64,000 bases of DNA from an uncultured Odoribacter sp. Its GTDB lineage: Bacteria > Bacteroidota > Bacteroidia > Bacteroidales > Marinifilaceae. Positions 36,052 through 44,718 of the stretch are shown in pieces. The DNA is taken from the NCBI GenBank assembly GCA_944321145.1, contig CALUKF010000007.1, forward strand, positions 17,065 through 81,064, given 5' to 3'. The notes beneath the pieces are model-generated. The model worked only from the letters and a program-made list of their open reading frames with translations, was not told the DNA's origin and made no database searches. Position 1 is the first letter of the stretch, and the number at the start of each line of letters is the position of its first letter. The translations under genes and the position numbers were made by a program.

Positions 36052-38898
36052 ATGATTGGGGGCATGACAACAACCGGAAGAGCAATGGGCGCAGGGCGCA
36101 TGGGGGCATGCCTCCGGATGATGTGGAGAATTATCAGTTTGTCTTTCATTTTGTTATATTCAAATGTGGTTTGCCAAGGGGCGGAAGCTGCCCCTTGGTT
36201 TTCGTATGCCACGGAGGGAGACACGGTGCGGGTGACGGGGACGGTGGTGGGGGAAGAACCGGGAGAGCGGCTGCCGGGGGCGTATGTGTATGTGGGCGAG
36301 GAGCGGCGGCTGGCGGCGAGCACGGACACGGCGGGGGTGTTCCGCCTTGCCTTGCCTGCGGCGAGGGAGGTGGTGCTGTCGGTGTCGTACGTGGGGTATG
36401 AGACGTTTTCGGGGCTGTTCCGCCTGGAGGAGGACAGGGATTTGGGGGAGATACGGCTGCGGTCGGTGACGCTGGACGAGGTGGTGGTGCGGGAGCGGAT
36501 GCCGGTGACGGTGAGGCGGGGGGACACAACGGTGTACAACGCAGGGGCGGTGAAGGTGGCTCCCGACGCCGACCTGGAGGCATTGGTGCGGAAATTCCCC
36601 GGGCTGGAGGTGGTGGACGGGCGAATCATGGCAAACGGGAAGGAAGTGGTGAAGATATACATCGACGGGCAGGAGTATGCGCTGGGGAATCCGGCGGAAG
36701 TGCTGCGGAACCTGCCGGCGAAGCTGGTGGAGCGGATGGCGGTGTATGACGAGATGAGCCGGATGGCGGAACTGGGGGGCTTCGACGACGGGACACGCTA
36801 CCGGGTGCTGAATTTCGAGACGGTAGACCCGGAGCGGACGAAGGTGTTCGGCTCGGCAGCGGCGGGATATGGGATGGCCTTGCCGCCGGCGAGGACGTTC
36901 GAGGAGCACAATTACCAGGCGGGGGCACGGGGGAATGTGTTTTCGCCCAAGCATAAATGGACGGCAAGCGGGATGCTGGGCAACCGGGGCATGAGCGGGA
37001 CGCTGCCGGAAGCACGGCGTGCGCCGGAACGGGGACGGGCACGGAACGGGACGGTGTTCGCGAACGTGTCGTCGTCGCTGAAGGAAGGGACGGACTTGAC
37101 GGGAAGCTACAATTATTCGGGAGAGAACGGGTATTCGGCATCGCTGTCACGGGAGGAGTATTTCCCCACGGAGCAATACGACACACGGGTGTACGGGAGC
37201 GAGCAGCATGCTTGGCAGAAGGGCGCAAACCACCGGGCGTCGGTGGATGTGTCGGTGGACAAGGCTCCGGACGGGGGGCTGACGGTGTCGGGAACGGTGC
37301 AGCGGTCGCGCACGGAGGGGCGGAACCTGTCGTTCGGGGAGAACCTGGAGGACGGGGACACGGTGAACGTGTCGGCGGTGTCGGCAGAGAACCGGAGCCG
37401 CTCGACGAACGTGACGGGCAGCCTGATGTGGGTGAGGAATTTCGGGACGGACGGCAGGATGCTCTCGGTGAGCGGCGGGGGCGGGTATTCGCAGTCGGCA
37501 ACGGACAGCCGGACGAACAGCCGGGAGCGGGCTGTGGACGAGGCGGGAGCGGTGTCGGACACGGCACGCCACCTGCTGAACCACAGCGGAAACAGGGGAT
37601 GGGACTGGAACGTGGGGGTGGACTGGTCGGAGCCGCTGGCAGAGGCATGGCATTTGGACGTGCGCTACGGTTACCGGATGAACACCGACCGGAGGGAGCA
37701 GGAAAGCCGGGTGTTCCGTGACGAGGCATTCACCGTGGCAGCGGGGGTGGACACGGCACAGACGAATGACCTGCGGAACAGCTACCGCGTGCACAGCGGC
37801 GGGGCGAGCGTGAATTACATGTCGGGGCGGTGGATGTGCGTGGGCGGCATGGACATGAGCTACACACGGATGGACAACCGGTACCGGTATATCGGGCGGG
37901 GAGATTCGGTGATGGTGAGCCGGTATGTGGACGTGATGCCGGCACTGCGGTTCAATTATTCGCTGGAAGACAAGGGAAGCCTGAGCCTGAATTATTCGGG
38001 CAGCTCGTCGTCGCCGAATGCGGCGCAACTGCAAGACGTGCTGACGGTGGAGAGCCCGCTGTCGGTGACGCAGGGGAATCCGGAATTGCGGAAGTCGTTC
38101 CGGCATTCGGTGGACTTCTATGCCTTCCTGTTCAACCCGGAGAACTACCGTTCGTGCAATGTGATGTGCATGGTTTCGCAGACGTTCCACACGATGGCGA
38201 CGGACACGTGGGTGATGGAACGCGACACGGTGGTGAAGGGGTATGCGCTCTCGCGTGGGGCGCAGTTGCGCATGCCGGTGAACCTGGAGGGGGAATGGAG
38301 CTTCTCGGCAAGCGGAGGCTATGCCTTCCCATGGGAGAAGGCAAAGTTGCAATTCCACGTGAACGGAGGATACAGCTTCTCACGGACGCCGTCGGTGTAT
38401 GACCATGTGCGGAACATGAGCCACGCACATACGGCGAATGCGTCGGTGCGGGTGTCGGCGAATATCTCTGAATACGTAGATTTCTCGGTAGCTTCGTCGT
38501 CGGGGGCGACGTTCTCACGCAACACGGAGACGGCAAATGCCCGTTCGTTCAACGAGACGCTGGACGTGGATTTCCGTTGGGAGTGCGCCGAGGGGGCATT
38601 GCGGGGGTACTACTTGCAAGCTGCCTACAACGGGCAGTTCTACCTCACGTGGCAAGGAGGCACGCGGACTTCGCAACCGGAGCATCTGCTGAGTGCGACG
38701 GTGGGCAAGAAGTTCGGACGGGAGAACCGTTGGAACGTCTCGTTGTCGTGCGAGGACATCCTGCAGAACCGGCGGACGATGAACTTCTCGTTGGGCGACC
38801 TCTCCTCCACTACTAGCTATTCAATGATGCCGTCCGCCTGCGTGATGGTAGGCATCAGTTACCGCTTCGACAACATCGGGCAGGGCGGAGAGGAGTAA
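36052..38898 (+). CDS. Outer membrane beta-barrel protein with carboxypeptidase-like domain
   Basis: 948 residues at most. The likely start is the ATG at 36118 or 36121, just before the signal peptide WRIISLSFILLYSNVVCQG; the earlier ATG at 36052 adds 22 residues. A carboxypeptidase-regulatory-like domain (about 60-140, TGTVVGEEPGERLPGAYVYV, SVSYVGYETFSGLF) is followed by a plug-like part (DEVVVRERMPVTVRRGDTTVYNAG, about 142-165). A barrel runs to an aromatic end (GISYRFDNIG). It belongs to the outer-membrane barrel family related to TonB receptors. No TonB box or SusD partner was recognised. Codons are strongly G-rich. Confidence 0.85.
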   Translation: MIGGMTTTGRAMGAGRMGACLRMMWRIISLSFILLYSNVVCQGAEAAPWFSYATEGDTVRVTGTVVGEEPGERLPGAYVYVGEERRLAASTDTAGVFRLALPAAREVVLSVSYVGYETFSGLFRLEEDRDLGEIRLRSVTLDEVVVRERMPVTVRRGDTTVYNAGAVKVAPDADLEALVRKFPGLEVVDGRIMANGKEVVKIYIDGQEYALGNPAEVLRNLPAKLVERMAVYDEMSRMAELGGFDDGTRYRVLNFETVDPERTKVFGSAAAGYGMALPPARTFEEHNYQAGARGNVFSPKHKWTASGMLGNRGMSGTLPEARRAPERGRARNGTVFANVSSSLKEGTDLTGSYNYSGENGYSASLSREEYFPTEQYDTRVYGSEQHAWQKGANHRASVDVSVDKAPDGGLTVSGTVQRSRTEGRNLSFGENLEDGDTVNVSAVSAENRSRSTNVTGSLMWVRNFGTDGRMLSVSGGGGYSQSATDSRTNSRERAVDEAGAVSDTARHLLNHSGNRGWDWNVGVDWSEPLAEAWHLDVRYGYRMNTDRREQESRVFRDEAFTVAAGVDTAQTNDLRNSYRVHSGGASVNYMSGRWMCVGGMDMSYTRMDNRYRYIGRGDSVMVSRYVDVMPALRFNYSLEDKGSLSLNYSGSSSSPNAAQLQDVLTVESPLSVTQGNPELRKSFRHSVDFYAFLFNPENYRSCNVMCMVSQTFHTMATDTWVMERDTVVKGYALSRGAQLRMPVNLEGEWSFSASGGYAFPWEKAKLQFHVNGGYSFSRTPSVYDHVRNMSHAHTANASVRVSANISEYVDFSVASSSGATFSRNTETANARSFNETLDVDFRWECAEGALRGYYLQAAYNGQFYLTWQGGTRTSQPEHLLSATVGKKFGRENRWNVSLSCEDILQNRRTMNFSLGDLSSTTSYSMMPSACVMVGISYRFDNIGQGGEE

Positions 38899-38900
38899 AG

Positions 38901-39428
38901 TCACAAGTCGAGGGTGAGCATGCCGCCGTAAGGAAAGTCGGCTGCAAAAGCCTCTTGGGGCGGGCAGATGCCGGCATAGATTTGGGCACAAGCGATGACG
39001 CCCCGGTGGGTGAAAGCGGCAACGCTCCGGGCGGGAAGGCGGCGCACTTCGTCAAGGAAGGCAGCGACACGGCGGCACTGCCCGTCAAAACTCTCGGCAC
39101 CTCCGGCAGGGAGGTGAATCCAATCGTCGAACCAGTCTTGCAGGCGGGGGTCGGCAATCTTGTCCCAAGGCTGCATTTCCCAGTCGCCAAAGTTCATCTC
39201 CTTAAGGCGGGCATCGGGCAAGGCATCGGGATAGCCGCAAGCCGCAGCAAGCAGGCGGCAACGGGTGAGGGGGCTGGTGTAAACCGCATCGAAAACGGCA
39301 CCGGCAAGACGCTCACGCACAAGGCGGGCTTCGTCGGGAAAGGTCGGGGCAAGGGGCACGTCCGTCCAGCCGTAGCACGTGCCGGAGGGCACATCGACCT
39401 TCGTGTGGCGGATGAGGGTTATCTTCAT
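38901..39428 (-). CDS. cobC: Alpha-ribazole phosphatase (histidine phosphatase family)
   Basis: 175 residues from ATG 39428 (MKITLIRHTKVDVPSGTCYGWTDVPL). The RH motif and the VPSGTCYGWTDVPL run are typical of CobC-type alpha-ribazole phosphatases, and VAAFTHRGVIACAQIY carries the second catalytic His. It removes phosphate from alpha-ribazole-5'-phosphate or adenosylcobalamin-5'-phosphate at the end of nucleotide-loop assembly. It overlaps cobS by 4 bp and is the last gene of the cob operon. It meets the barrel gene end-to-end with only 2 bp between stops. Confidence 0.9.
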   Translation of the reverse strand: MKITLIRHTKVDVPSGTCYGWTDVPLAPTFPDEARLVRERLAGAVFDAVYTSPLTRCRLLAAACGYPDALPDARLKEMNFGDWEMQPWDKIADPRLQDWFDDWIHLPAGGAESFDGQCRRVAAFLDEVRRLPARSVAAFTHRGVIACAQIYAGICPPQEAFAADFPYGGMLTLDL

Positions 39429-40165
39429 AGGTTGAAAGCAATGACAGTTCCTAAATAATACGCCTGTTCCGTGAGCAGCACGGCGGCACCGCAACAGTCG
39501 CCGGTGTAGCCGTTGATTTTGCGCTTGAAATAAAAACGCAAGCCCAGGGAAACGAGCAACGCCGGCAACAAGCCCCAAAACGACGAAGCAAGAAAATAAA
39601 GGGCGACGGCACAACCTGCCGTGATGAGGTTGAAACGGACGTAGTTCAGGCGATTGTAGAGCACCTTGGTTTTGCTCGTTTCCTCCGTGCGGGCATAGGG
39701 CAGGGAGTCAATCATGGCTGCGGTCATGAGCTTCGAGAGCACGTCGGCAGCCAGGATGGATGCCGCCCAAGAGCCGGGAGGAAGCGAGTAGAGCAGCGAG
39801 ACGTAGAGCAGGAAGTAAGCAATCAGCCCGATGACGCCGTAGCTGCCGATGTGGGAATCCTTCATGATGCGGAGGCGGCTCTCGCGGTCGTGACCGCCGC
39901 CGAAACCGTCGAAGAAGTCTGCCAGCCCGTCCTCGTGGAGAGCTCCCGTCAGGAGCAGGCGGGCTGCTACTGCCAAGACGCAGGCAGGGAGAAGCGGCAG
40001 GACTTGCGCCGAGAGCCAAAGCACGCCCCACGTCACCGCTCCGGTCAGGAAACCCACCATGCTCCAGCAGTGCAGGATGTCGCGATAGTAGCGTTTATCC
40101 ACCTGCACCACCCGCCACAAGGGCAAGCGGGTGAACATCATCAAGGCTGCCAAGAGGGTACGCAT
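39425..40165 (-). CDS. cobS: Adenosylcobinamide-GDP ribazoletransferase
   Basis: 246 residues and about six membrane helices. ALHEDGLADFFDGFGGGHDRESRLRIMKDSHIGSYGVIGL (about 75-115) is the CobS signature with the DGLAD acidic motif that binds Mg2+. It joins alpha-ribazole to adenosylcobinamide-GDP in the inner membrane. 4-bp overlap with cobC and 4-bp gap to cobT. Confidence 0.95.
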   Translation of the reverse strand: MRTLLAALMMFTRLPLWRVVQVDKRYYRDILHCWSMVGFLTGAVTWGVLWLSAQVLPLLPACVLAVAARLLLTGALHEDGLADFFDGFGGGHDRESRLRIMKDSHIGSYGVIGLIAYFLLYVSLLYSLPPGSWAASILAADVLSKLMTAAMIDSLPYARTEETSKTKVLYNRLNYVRFNLITAGCAVALYFLASSFWGLLPALLVSLGLRFYFKRKINGYTGDCCGAAVLLTEQAYYLGTVIAFNL

Positions 40166-40169
40166 GGGC

Positions 40170-41204
40170 TTAAAAATATTTGGTTACCTCGGCATCCCGG
40201 AAACTGTTCATCTCATTGATCATCCGAATGGCAGAGTCAATGATGGGGTAGGAACAGATGGCGCCGGTGCCTTCGCCGAGCCGCAAGCCCAAGCAGAGCA
40301 AGGGACGGGCATGCAGGTAATCCAACAGGAGCTTATGCCCCGATTCGTCGCCTTGGTGCCCGAAGATGCAGTATTCAAGCATTTCAGGATAAAGGCGTGA
40401 CGCAGCAAGGACGCAGGCTGTCATGATGAATCCGTCGACGATGATGGGGATGTGGCATTCCGCAGCCCGAAGCATGCCGCCGACTGCCGCCACCATCTCA
40501 TAACCCCCGAACCACCGCATGATGTCGGCAGGGCTGTGGTCGCCCGTGTACTTCTCCATCGCCTGGCGGAGCACCTCGTATTTGTGGGCAATGCCTTTGG
40601 CATCCCAACCGCTGCCTGCCCCTACGCATTCCTTGAGGGGGATGCCCGTGAAGAACGCCATCCAGAGGGAGGAGGCGGAAGTGTTCGCCATGCCCAATTC
40701 GCCGAAACTGACGATGTTGGTGCCTTCGCTGCGCACAAGGTCGACGATTTCCGCACCGATGCGGAGGGCGGTCTCGTATTCTTCGGGTGTCATGGCAGGC
40801 TCGTAGAGGTAGTTGCGCGTGCTTTTCCGTATCTTGCGCTGAATCAGACCGGGCAGGTCGCCGAAATCGGCATTCACGCCGACATCCACAATCTTCACGC
40901 CGAAATGGTGTTGGCGGGCAAACATATTGACACCGCCCCCGCCACGGGTGAAGTTGTATGTCTGCTGGGCAGTGACTTCCGGAGCAGAAAAGCTGACGCC
41001 TTCCACGACGATGCCGTGGTCAGCGGCAAAGACGATGTTCTGCGGATGCTCCAAACGGGGCGAGAGGGTTTGCTGTATGGTGCCGATTTGCACGGCGAGT
41101 TCCTCCAACCTGCCCAAAGAACCTTTGGGCTTGGCGAGGTTATCGATTTTGTCCTGCAAGGCAGGAACAATGGATTTATCGGGTGCTGTAATGTGAAAAA
41201 CCAT
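40170..41204 (-). CDS. cobT: Nicotinate-nucleotide--dimethylbenzimidazole phosphoribosyltransferase
   Basis: 344 residues, family length. [22 protein letters not shown] (about 168-189) and the [22 protein letters not shown] block (near 63-84) are CobT motifs. It activates the lower-ligand base to alpha-ribazole-phosphate. No bluB or bza base-synthesis gene is in the window, so the base may be scavenged. Confidence 0.95.
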   Translation of the reverse strand: MVFHITAPDKSIVPALQDKIDNLAKPKGSLGRLEELAVQIGTIQQTLSPRLEHPQNIVFAADHGIVVEGVSFSAPEVTAQQTYNFTRGGGGVNMFARQHHFGVKIVDVGVNADFGDLPGLIQRKIRKSTRNYLYEPAMTPEEYETALRIGAEIVDLVRSEGTNIVSFGELGMANTSASSLWMAFFTGIPLKECVGAGSGWDAKGIAHKYEVLRQAMEKYTGDHSPADIMRWFGGYEMVAAVGGMLRAAECHIPIIVDGFIMTACVLAASRLYPEMLEYCIFGHQGDESGHKLLLDYLHARPLLCLGLRLGEGTGAICSYPIIDSAIRMINEMNSFRDAEVTKYF

Positions 41205-41212
41205 GATAAGTA

Positions 41213-41761
41213 TTATTTGTTAAAGTTGATATCTGTTTGCGGCAAAACGCCCTTGACGGCAAGCGGACAACCGGACACCATGAATACGACCCGGTCGGCT
41301 TTGGCAGCAATGTATTGGTTGATGCCCCCTTGCAAGTCGGCGAAACGCCGTTGGGTGAGGTGTTCAGAGGTGCCGCCCATGCCGATCTCGTTGGTCACAA
41401 AGATGTAGGTGGCATCGTGGGACGTGAACCGGTCGAACTCAGCCTGCAACTGCTGCAAGGAAAGCTCCACATCCGATGCGTTGTCAAAGAAGAAGTTGGT
41501 CGCCCAAAGCGTCACGCAATCCACAACAACGACGCGCCCCGTAAGGTCGTGGCGGCTGATTTCCTTCTCCTCCTCAAGGTTCGTCCATCGGCTGCCCCGC
41601 TGGGCTTTGTGCCGCTCAATGCGGAGGCGGTACTCGTCGTCCCACACCCTCGACGTGGCAAGGTAAACGGGATTTTCCGCCCGCTGCAACGCAAGACGCT
41701 GGGCATAATCGCTTTTTCCTGACCGTTGCCCCCCGGTGACCAATATGATTTCTCTCTCCAT
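41213..41761 (-). CDS. cobU: Adenosylcobinamide kinase / guanylyltransferase
   Basis: 182 residues from ATG 41761 ([24 protein letters not shown]), with P-loop [23 protein letters not shown] and [29 protein letters not shown] are diagnostic of CobU. It phosphorylates adenosylcobinamide then adds GMP to give AdoCbi-GDP, the CobS substrate. First gene of the cobU-cobT-cobS-cobC operon, transcribed away from the importer. Confidence 0.95.
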   Translation of the reverse strand: MEREIILVTGGQRSGKSDYAQRLALQRAENPVYLATSRVWDDEYRLRIERHKAQRGSRWTNLEEEKEISRHDLTGRVVVVDCVTLWATNFFFDNASDVELSLQQLQAEFDRFTSHDATYIFVTNEIGMGGTSEHLTQRRFADLQGGINQYIAAKADRVVFMVSGCPLAVKGVLPQTDINFNK

Positions 41762-41782
41762 AGGCTGAAAAATTTGACCGCG

Positions 41783-41790
41783 TAAAGATA
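41783..41790 (-). promoter_or_regulatory. Weak promoter -7 box of cobU
   Basis: TATCTTTA on the minus strand, one base off TAnnTTTG, 22 bp before cobU. No riboswitch is seen on this strand. Confidence 0.35.
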
Positions 41791-42035
41791 GGGAATTTTG
41801 GAGAAAAACGGATGAAGGAAACGAGCGATTTTCCTTGCAGGAAACGCCGACCGCAGCCGGCTCCCTGTGGATCAACCGCAACAGCATCTACCACATGAAC
41901 CTGACACTGATTCACAAAGAAACAAAGACACAGAGCAAGGCAGGAGAAGAAAAACACTCGTGGTTCCCATCATCCCCCCGGACAAATAAAAGGAGCTTGT
42001 GTCGGCAGGTTGGCAACCTTTCACAGGCAGGGAAT

Positions 42036-42167
42036 CCCTATCCCCTCCCTACCTCCTCCCTACCCTTTCTCCACACCTTTACCGCTGCTGCCGGGCAGCT
42101 GTTGCGCTCCCCATCGCAACAGCAACCTCACACCCTCGAAACAGCAGCGAAACAGCTCCGGACAAAA
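42036..42167. repeat. 11-bp-phased array D
   Basis: Units on 11-bp steps: CCCTATCCCCT (42036), CCCTACCCTTT (42058), then ATCGCAACAGC (42113), CTCGAAACAGC (42135), AGCGAAACAGC (42146). A local dyad, CTGTTGCG / CGCAACAG, is centred at 42110.5. It lies between cobU (minus) and the B12 importer (plus). The word set differs from arrays A, B and C. Confidence 0.65.
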
Positions 42168-42213
42168 GCAGGGCTGGAAGCTTCCCTTTTCAGCCGCCGC
42201 CTTGCTCCGCAGA

Positions 42214-42297
42214 TTCCTCCCGATTTTGTCAAAAACAAGTCCTGTTTTCCTCCCGATTTTATCATTTTTACCTACATTATTCCTCCCGATTTTATCA
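42214..42297 (+). repeat. Three 33-bp direct repeats before the B12 importer promoter
   Basis: TTCCTCCCGATTTT begins at 42214, 42247 and 42280, exactly 33 bp apart; the last two copies share TTCCTCCCGATTTTATCA. Spacers of about 15 bp are unrelated. The third unit ends 8 bp before the TATCTTTG promoter box. A degraded unit may start at 42181. Confidence 0.85.
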
Positions 42298-42305
42298 AAT
42301 TGTCG

Positions 42306-42313
42306 TATCTTTG
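42306..42313 (+). promoter_or_regulatory. Promoter -7 box of the B12 importer operon
   Basis: TATCTTTG just upstream of the cobalamin riboswitch. Confidence 0.7.
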
Positions 42314-42324
42314 CCCTCCGAATC

Positions 42325-42480
42325 GGTATCGCCTTCGGGCGAGCAAGGGAATCCGGTGGGAATCCGGAGCTGTCCCCGCAGCTGTAAAGCCATGACCGCC
42401 CGCAGGGGCGGGTCTTTCCAAACAACCCACTGATGTGTTTTCGGGAAGGGGGAAAGGCGGCAAGCCAGAAAACCTGCCGA
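42325..42480 (+). ncRNA. Cobalamin riboswitch
   Basis: The conserved core is present in order: GGGAATCCGGTGGGAATCC, the GCTGTCCCCGCAGCTGTAA stretch, a variable GC stem, CCACTG (42428-42433), GGGAAGG, and the B12 box AAGCCAGAAAACCTGCC (42462-42478). It precedes the ABC importer genes by 40 bp, so adenosylcobalamin or another corrinoid should shut off import. No separate terminator hairpin is seen between aptamer and start codon, which favours control of translation. Confidence 0.93.
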
Positions 42481-42519
42481 GAAAATGAATGGATAAAGTA
42501 ACTTTCGGAGGAAAAGAAA

Positions 42520-43668
42520 ATGAGAGCACACACATATTTTTTGAGGGCAGCCGCCATGGTTTGCTTGGTATTGGCAGTGATGTCCTGCCGTTCAGACCGG
42601 AAAAAACAGGCGGGAGGCACGTCCGTCGTGAAGGACACCACGCTGGACATCCGTTATGCCCAAGGCTTTTGGTTGGAAGCCCGGGAGGGGTATCGCCTCT
42701 TGCATATCAAAGACCCGCAGAAAAAGACAGCAGCGGAATATACTTTTGCCCTGCGCGAACGGGGCACAAAACCTGCCATCCCCAAAGGGCTTACAGTGCT
42801 CGACCTGCCGATGGAACGGTTTATTTGCATGACTTCCCTGCAATTGTCGAGCTTCATCAAGCTGGAAGCGACAGAGAAAGTCGTGGGCATCACCAGCACC
42901 CGTTACCTCGCCAACGAGCAGATGAACCGCCAGTTGGAAGAGGGAACGACCCGCAAAATCGGCATCGAAGGCAATTTCGATACGGAAATCATCATGAACC
43001 TTGCCCCCGAAGTGATTCTGATTTCCCCCTTCAAGGAAGGAGGATACGATGTGATGAAAGAGGTAGGCATTCCGCTCTTGCCGCATCTGGGGTACAAAGA
43101 GACGACGCCCCTCGGGCAGGCGGAATGGCTCAAGTTGGTGGGGTTATTGACGGGCGAACCCGACAAGGCAATGCAAATTTTCGCACAAATTGAGCAACGG
43201 TACAACACGCTCAAGGCTCTGGCGGCAAACGTGGCGGAACGTCCCGTCGTCCTGAGCGGGGAAATCCACGGTGGAAACTGGTATGCCGTGGGCGGCAAAA
43301 GTTTCCTGGCGGAGATATTCAAGGATGCGGGGGCGGATTATGTGTTCAAGGATGACCCCCGTTCCGGCGGCATTTACCTGGATTTCGAGACCGTGTACAA
43401 CCAGGCGGACAAACCCCGCTATTGGCGCATCCTCAACAATTATCCGGGGAAATACACGTACGAAGTGCTGAAGGCGCAGGATGAGCGCTATGCGGATTTC
43501 AAAGCTTTCCGCGAACGGGGCGTCATTTACTGCAACATGCGCGAGAGGGCATATTACGAGAACATGCCGATGGAGCCGGATTTGTTGCTGGCGGATTTCA
43601 TCAAGGTATTCCACCCGTCGCTGTTGCCGGACTACGAACCGGTGTATTATCGTTTATTGAAAGAATAA
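42520..43668 (+). CDS. btuF: Corrinoid/metal ABC transporter substrate-binding lipoprotein
   Basis: 382 residues, lipobox LAVMSCRSD (Cys23). A periplasmic-binding fold of the BtuF/FepB class: LTVLDLPMERFICMTSLQLSSFIKLEATEKVVGITST, then NLAPEVILISPFKEGGYDVMKEVGIPLLPHLGY. Placement behind a cobalamin riboswitch and before FecCD permease and ATPase genes makes corrinoid the likely ligand. The mature protein is about 100 residues longer than E. coli BtuF. Confidence 0.87.
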   Translation: MRAHTYFLRAAAMVCLVLAVMSCRSDRKKQAGGTSVVKDTTLDIRYAQGFWLEAREGYRLLHIKDPQKKTAAEYTFALRERGTKPAIPKGLTVLDLPMERFICMTSLQLSSFIKLEATEKVVGITSTRYLANEQMNRQLEEGTTRKIGIEGNFDTEIIMNLAPEVILISPFKEGGYDVMKEVGIPLLPHLGYKETTPLGQAEWLKLVGLLTGEPDKAMQIFAQIEQRYNTLKALAANVAERPVVLSGEIHGGNWYAVGGKSFLAEIFKDAGADYVFKDDPRSGGIYLDFETVYNQADKPRYWRILNNYPGKYTYEVLKAQDERYADFKAFRERGVIYCNMRERAYYENMPMEPDLLLADFIKVFHPSLLPDYEPVYYRLLKE

Positions 43669-43674
43669 CCTGCT

Positions 43675-44718
43675 ATGCGACGCCCTTTAAAAAATACCGT
43701 CCTTGCGTTGGCAATCCTACTCTCAGTGGTGCTGTTCATGTTCCTGAACATTGCGCTGGGCTCGGTGAGCATCCCCCTGCCTGCCGTCTGGGACATTCTG
43801 ACCGGGACAGGGGAGGCGCCTGCCAATTGGACGAACATCATTTGGAAATCGCGTTTCCCGCAGGTGCTGACGGCATTGGTAGCAGGGGCGGGACTTTCCA
43901 TCAGCGGCTTGCAGATGCAGACTGTATTCAAAAATCCGCTGGCAGACCCCTCGGTGCTGGGCATCAGTTCCGGCGCAAGCCTGGGGGTGGCACTGGTGGT
44001 GCTGATGTCCGGCACCATCGGGGGCATTGCGCTGAGCCAAGCGGGCATTCTGGGGGAAGTCGCCCTCACCGTGGCAGCGATTGCAGGCGCGATGGCAGTC
44101 ATGGCGCTTATCGTCCTGGCTTCGCACAAGGTGAAAGGCAACGTCACGCTCCTGATTATCGGCGTCATGATTGGCTATCTGGCGAATGCCATCATCGGCA
44201 TTTTGAAGTATTTCAGCGTGGAGGAGGACGTGAAGGCGTATGTCATTTGGGGGCTGGGCAGCTTTTCGCGTGTTTCCGGCGACCAGATGGGCATTTTTAC
44301 GAGTATCATGGCAGTGCTGATTCCCCTGTCCATGCTGTCGGTCAAGACGCTGAACCTCCTGCTTCTCGGCGACGGCTATGCCCGCAATTTGGGATTGAAC
44401 ATCAAGCGGGCACGCATTTTAGTCATCCTTTCGGCAGGCGTGCTGACAGCCATTGTGACGGCTTATTGCGGTCCCATCGCCTTTCTGGGCTTGGCGGTGC
44501 CGCATCTGTGCCGCATGGTTTTCCAAACGTCCGACCACCGCGTGCTGATGCCCGCCTCCGTATTGATGGGGGCATCGCTTGCCTTGATGTGCAACCTGCT
44601 GGCGCGTATGCCGGGCTTGGAGGGGGCACTCCCCGTCAATTCCGTCACGGCACTGATTGGCGCGCCGATTGTAGCATCTGTCCTGTTCCGTAAACGTAAA
44701 AGCGATTTGAACGAATGA
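43675..44718 (+). CDS. btuC: FecCD-family ABC permease (BtuC-like)
   Basis: 347 residues, about ten membrane helices. Family motifs: GAGLSISGLQMQTVFKNPLADPSVLGISSGASLG (about 80-113) and AYCGPIAFLGLAVPHLCRMVFQTSDHRVLMPASVLMGA (about 262-299). It forms the membrane channel for vitamin B12. It starts 6 bp after the binding-protein gene and overlaps the ATPase gene by 4 bp. Confidence 0.93.
   Translation: MRRPLKNTVLALAILLSVVLFMFLNIALGSVSIPLPAVWDILTGTGEAPANWTNIIWKSRFPQVLTALVAGAGLSISGLQMQTVFKNPLADPSVLGISSGASLGVALVVLMSGTIGGIALSQAGILGEVALTVAAIAGAMAVMALIVLASHKVKGNVTLLIIGVMIGYLANAIIGILKYFSVEEDVKAYVIWGLGSFSRVSGDQMGIFTSIMAVLIPLSMLSVKTLNLLLLGDGYARNLGLNIKRARILVILSAGVLTAIVTAYCGPIAFLGLAVPHLCRMVFQTSDHRVLMPASVLMGASLALMCNLLARMPGLEGALPVNSVTALIGAPIVASVLFRKRKSDLNE

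Noticed and set aside
36052..38898. BtuB, the outer-membrane B12 receptor
   Set aside because: It lies near the cob genes but has no riboswitch, is convergent with the cob operon, and its domain plan is that of generic carboxypeptidase-domain barrels.
42325..42480. TPP or FMN riboswitch instead of cobalamin
   Set aside because: The B12 box and CCACTG elements fit only the cobalamin class, and the downstream genes agree.
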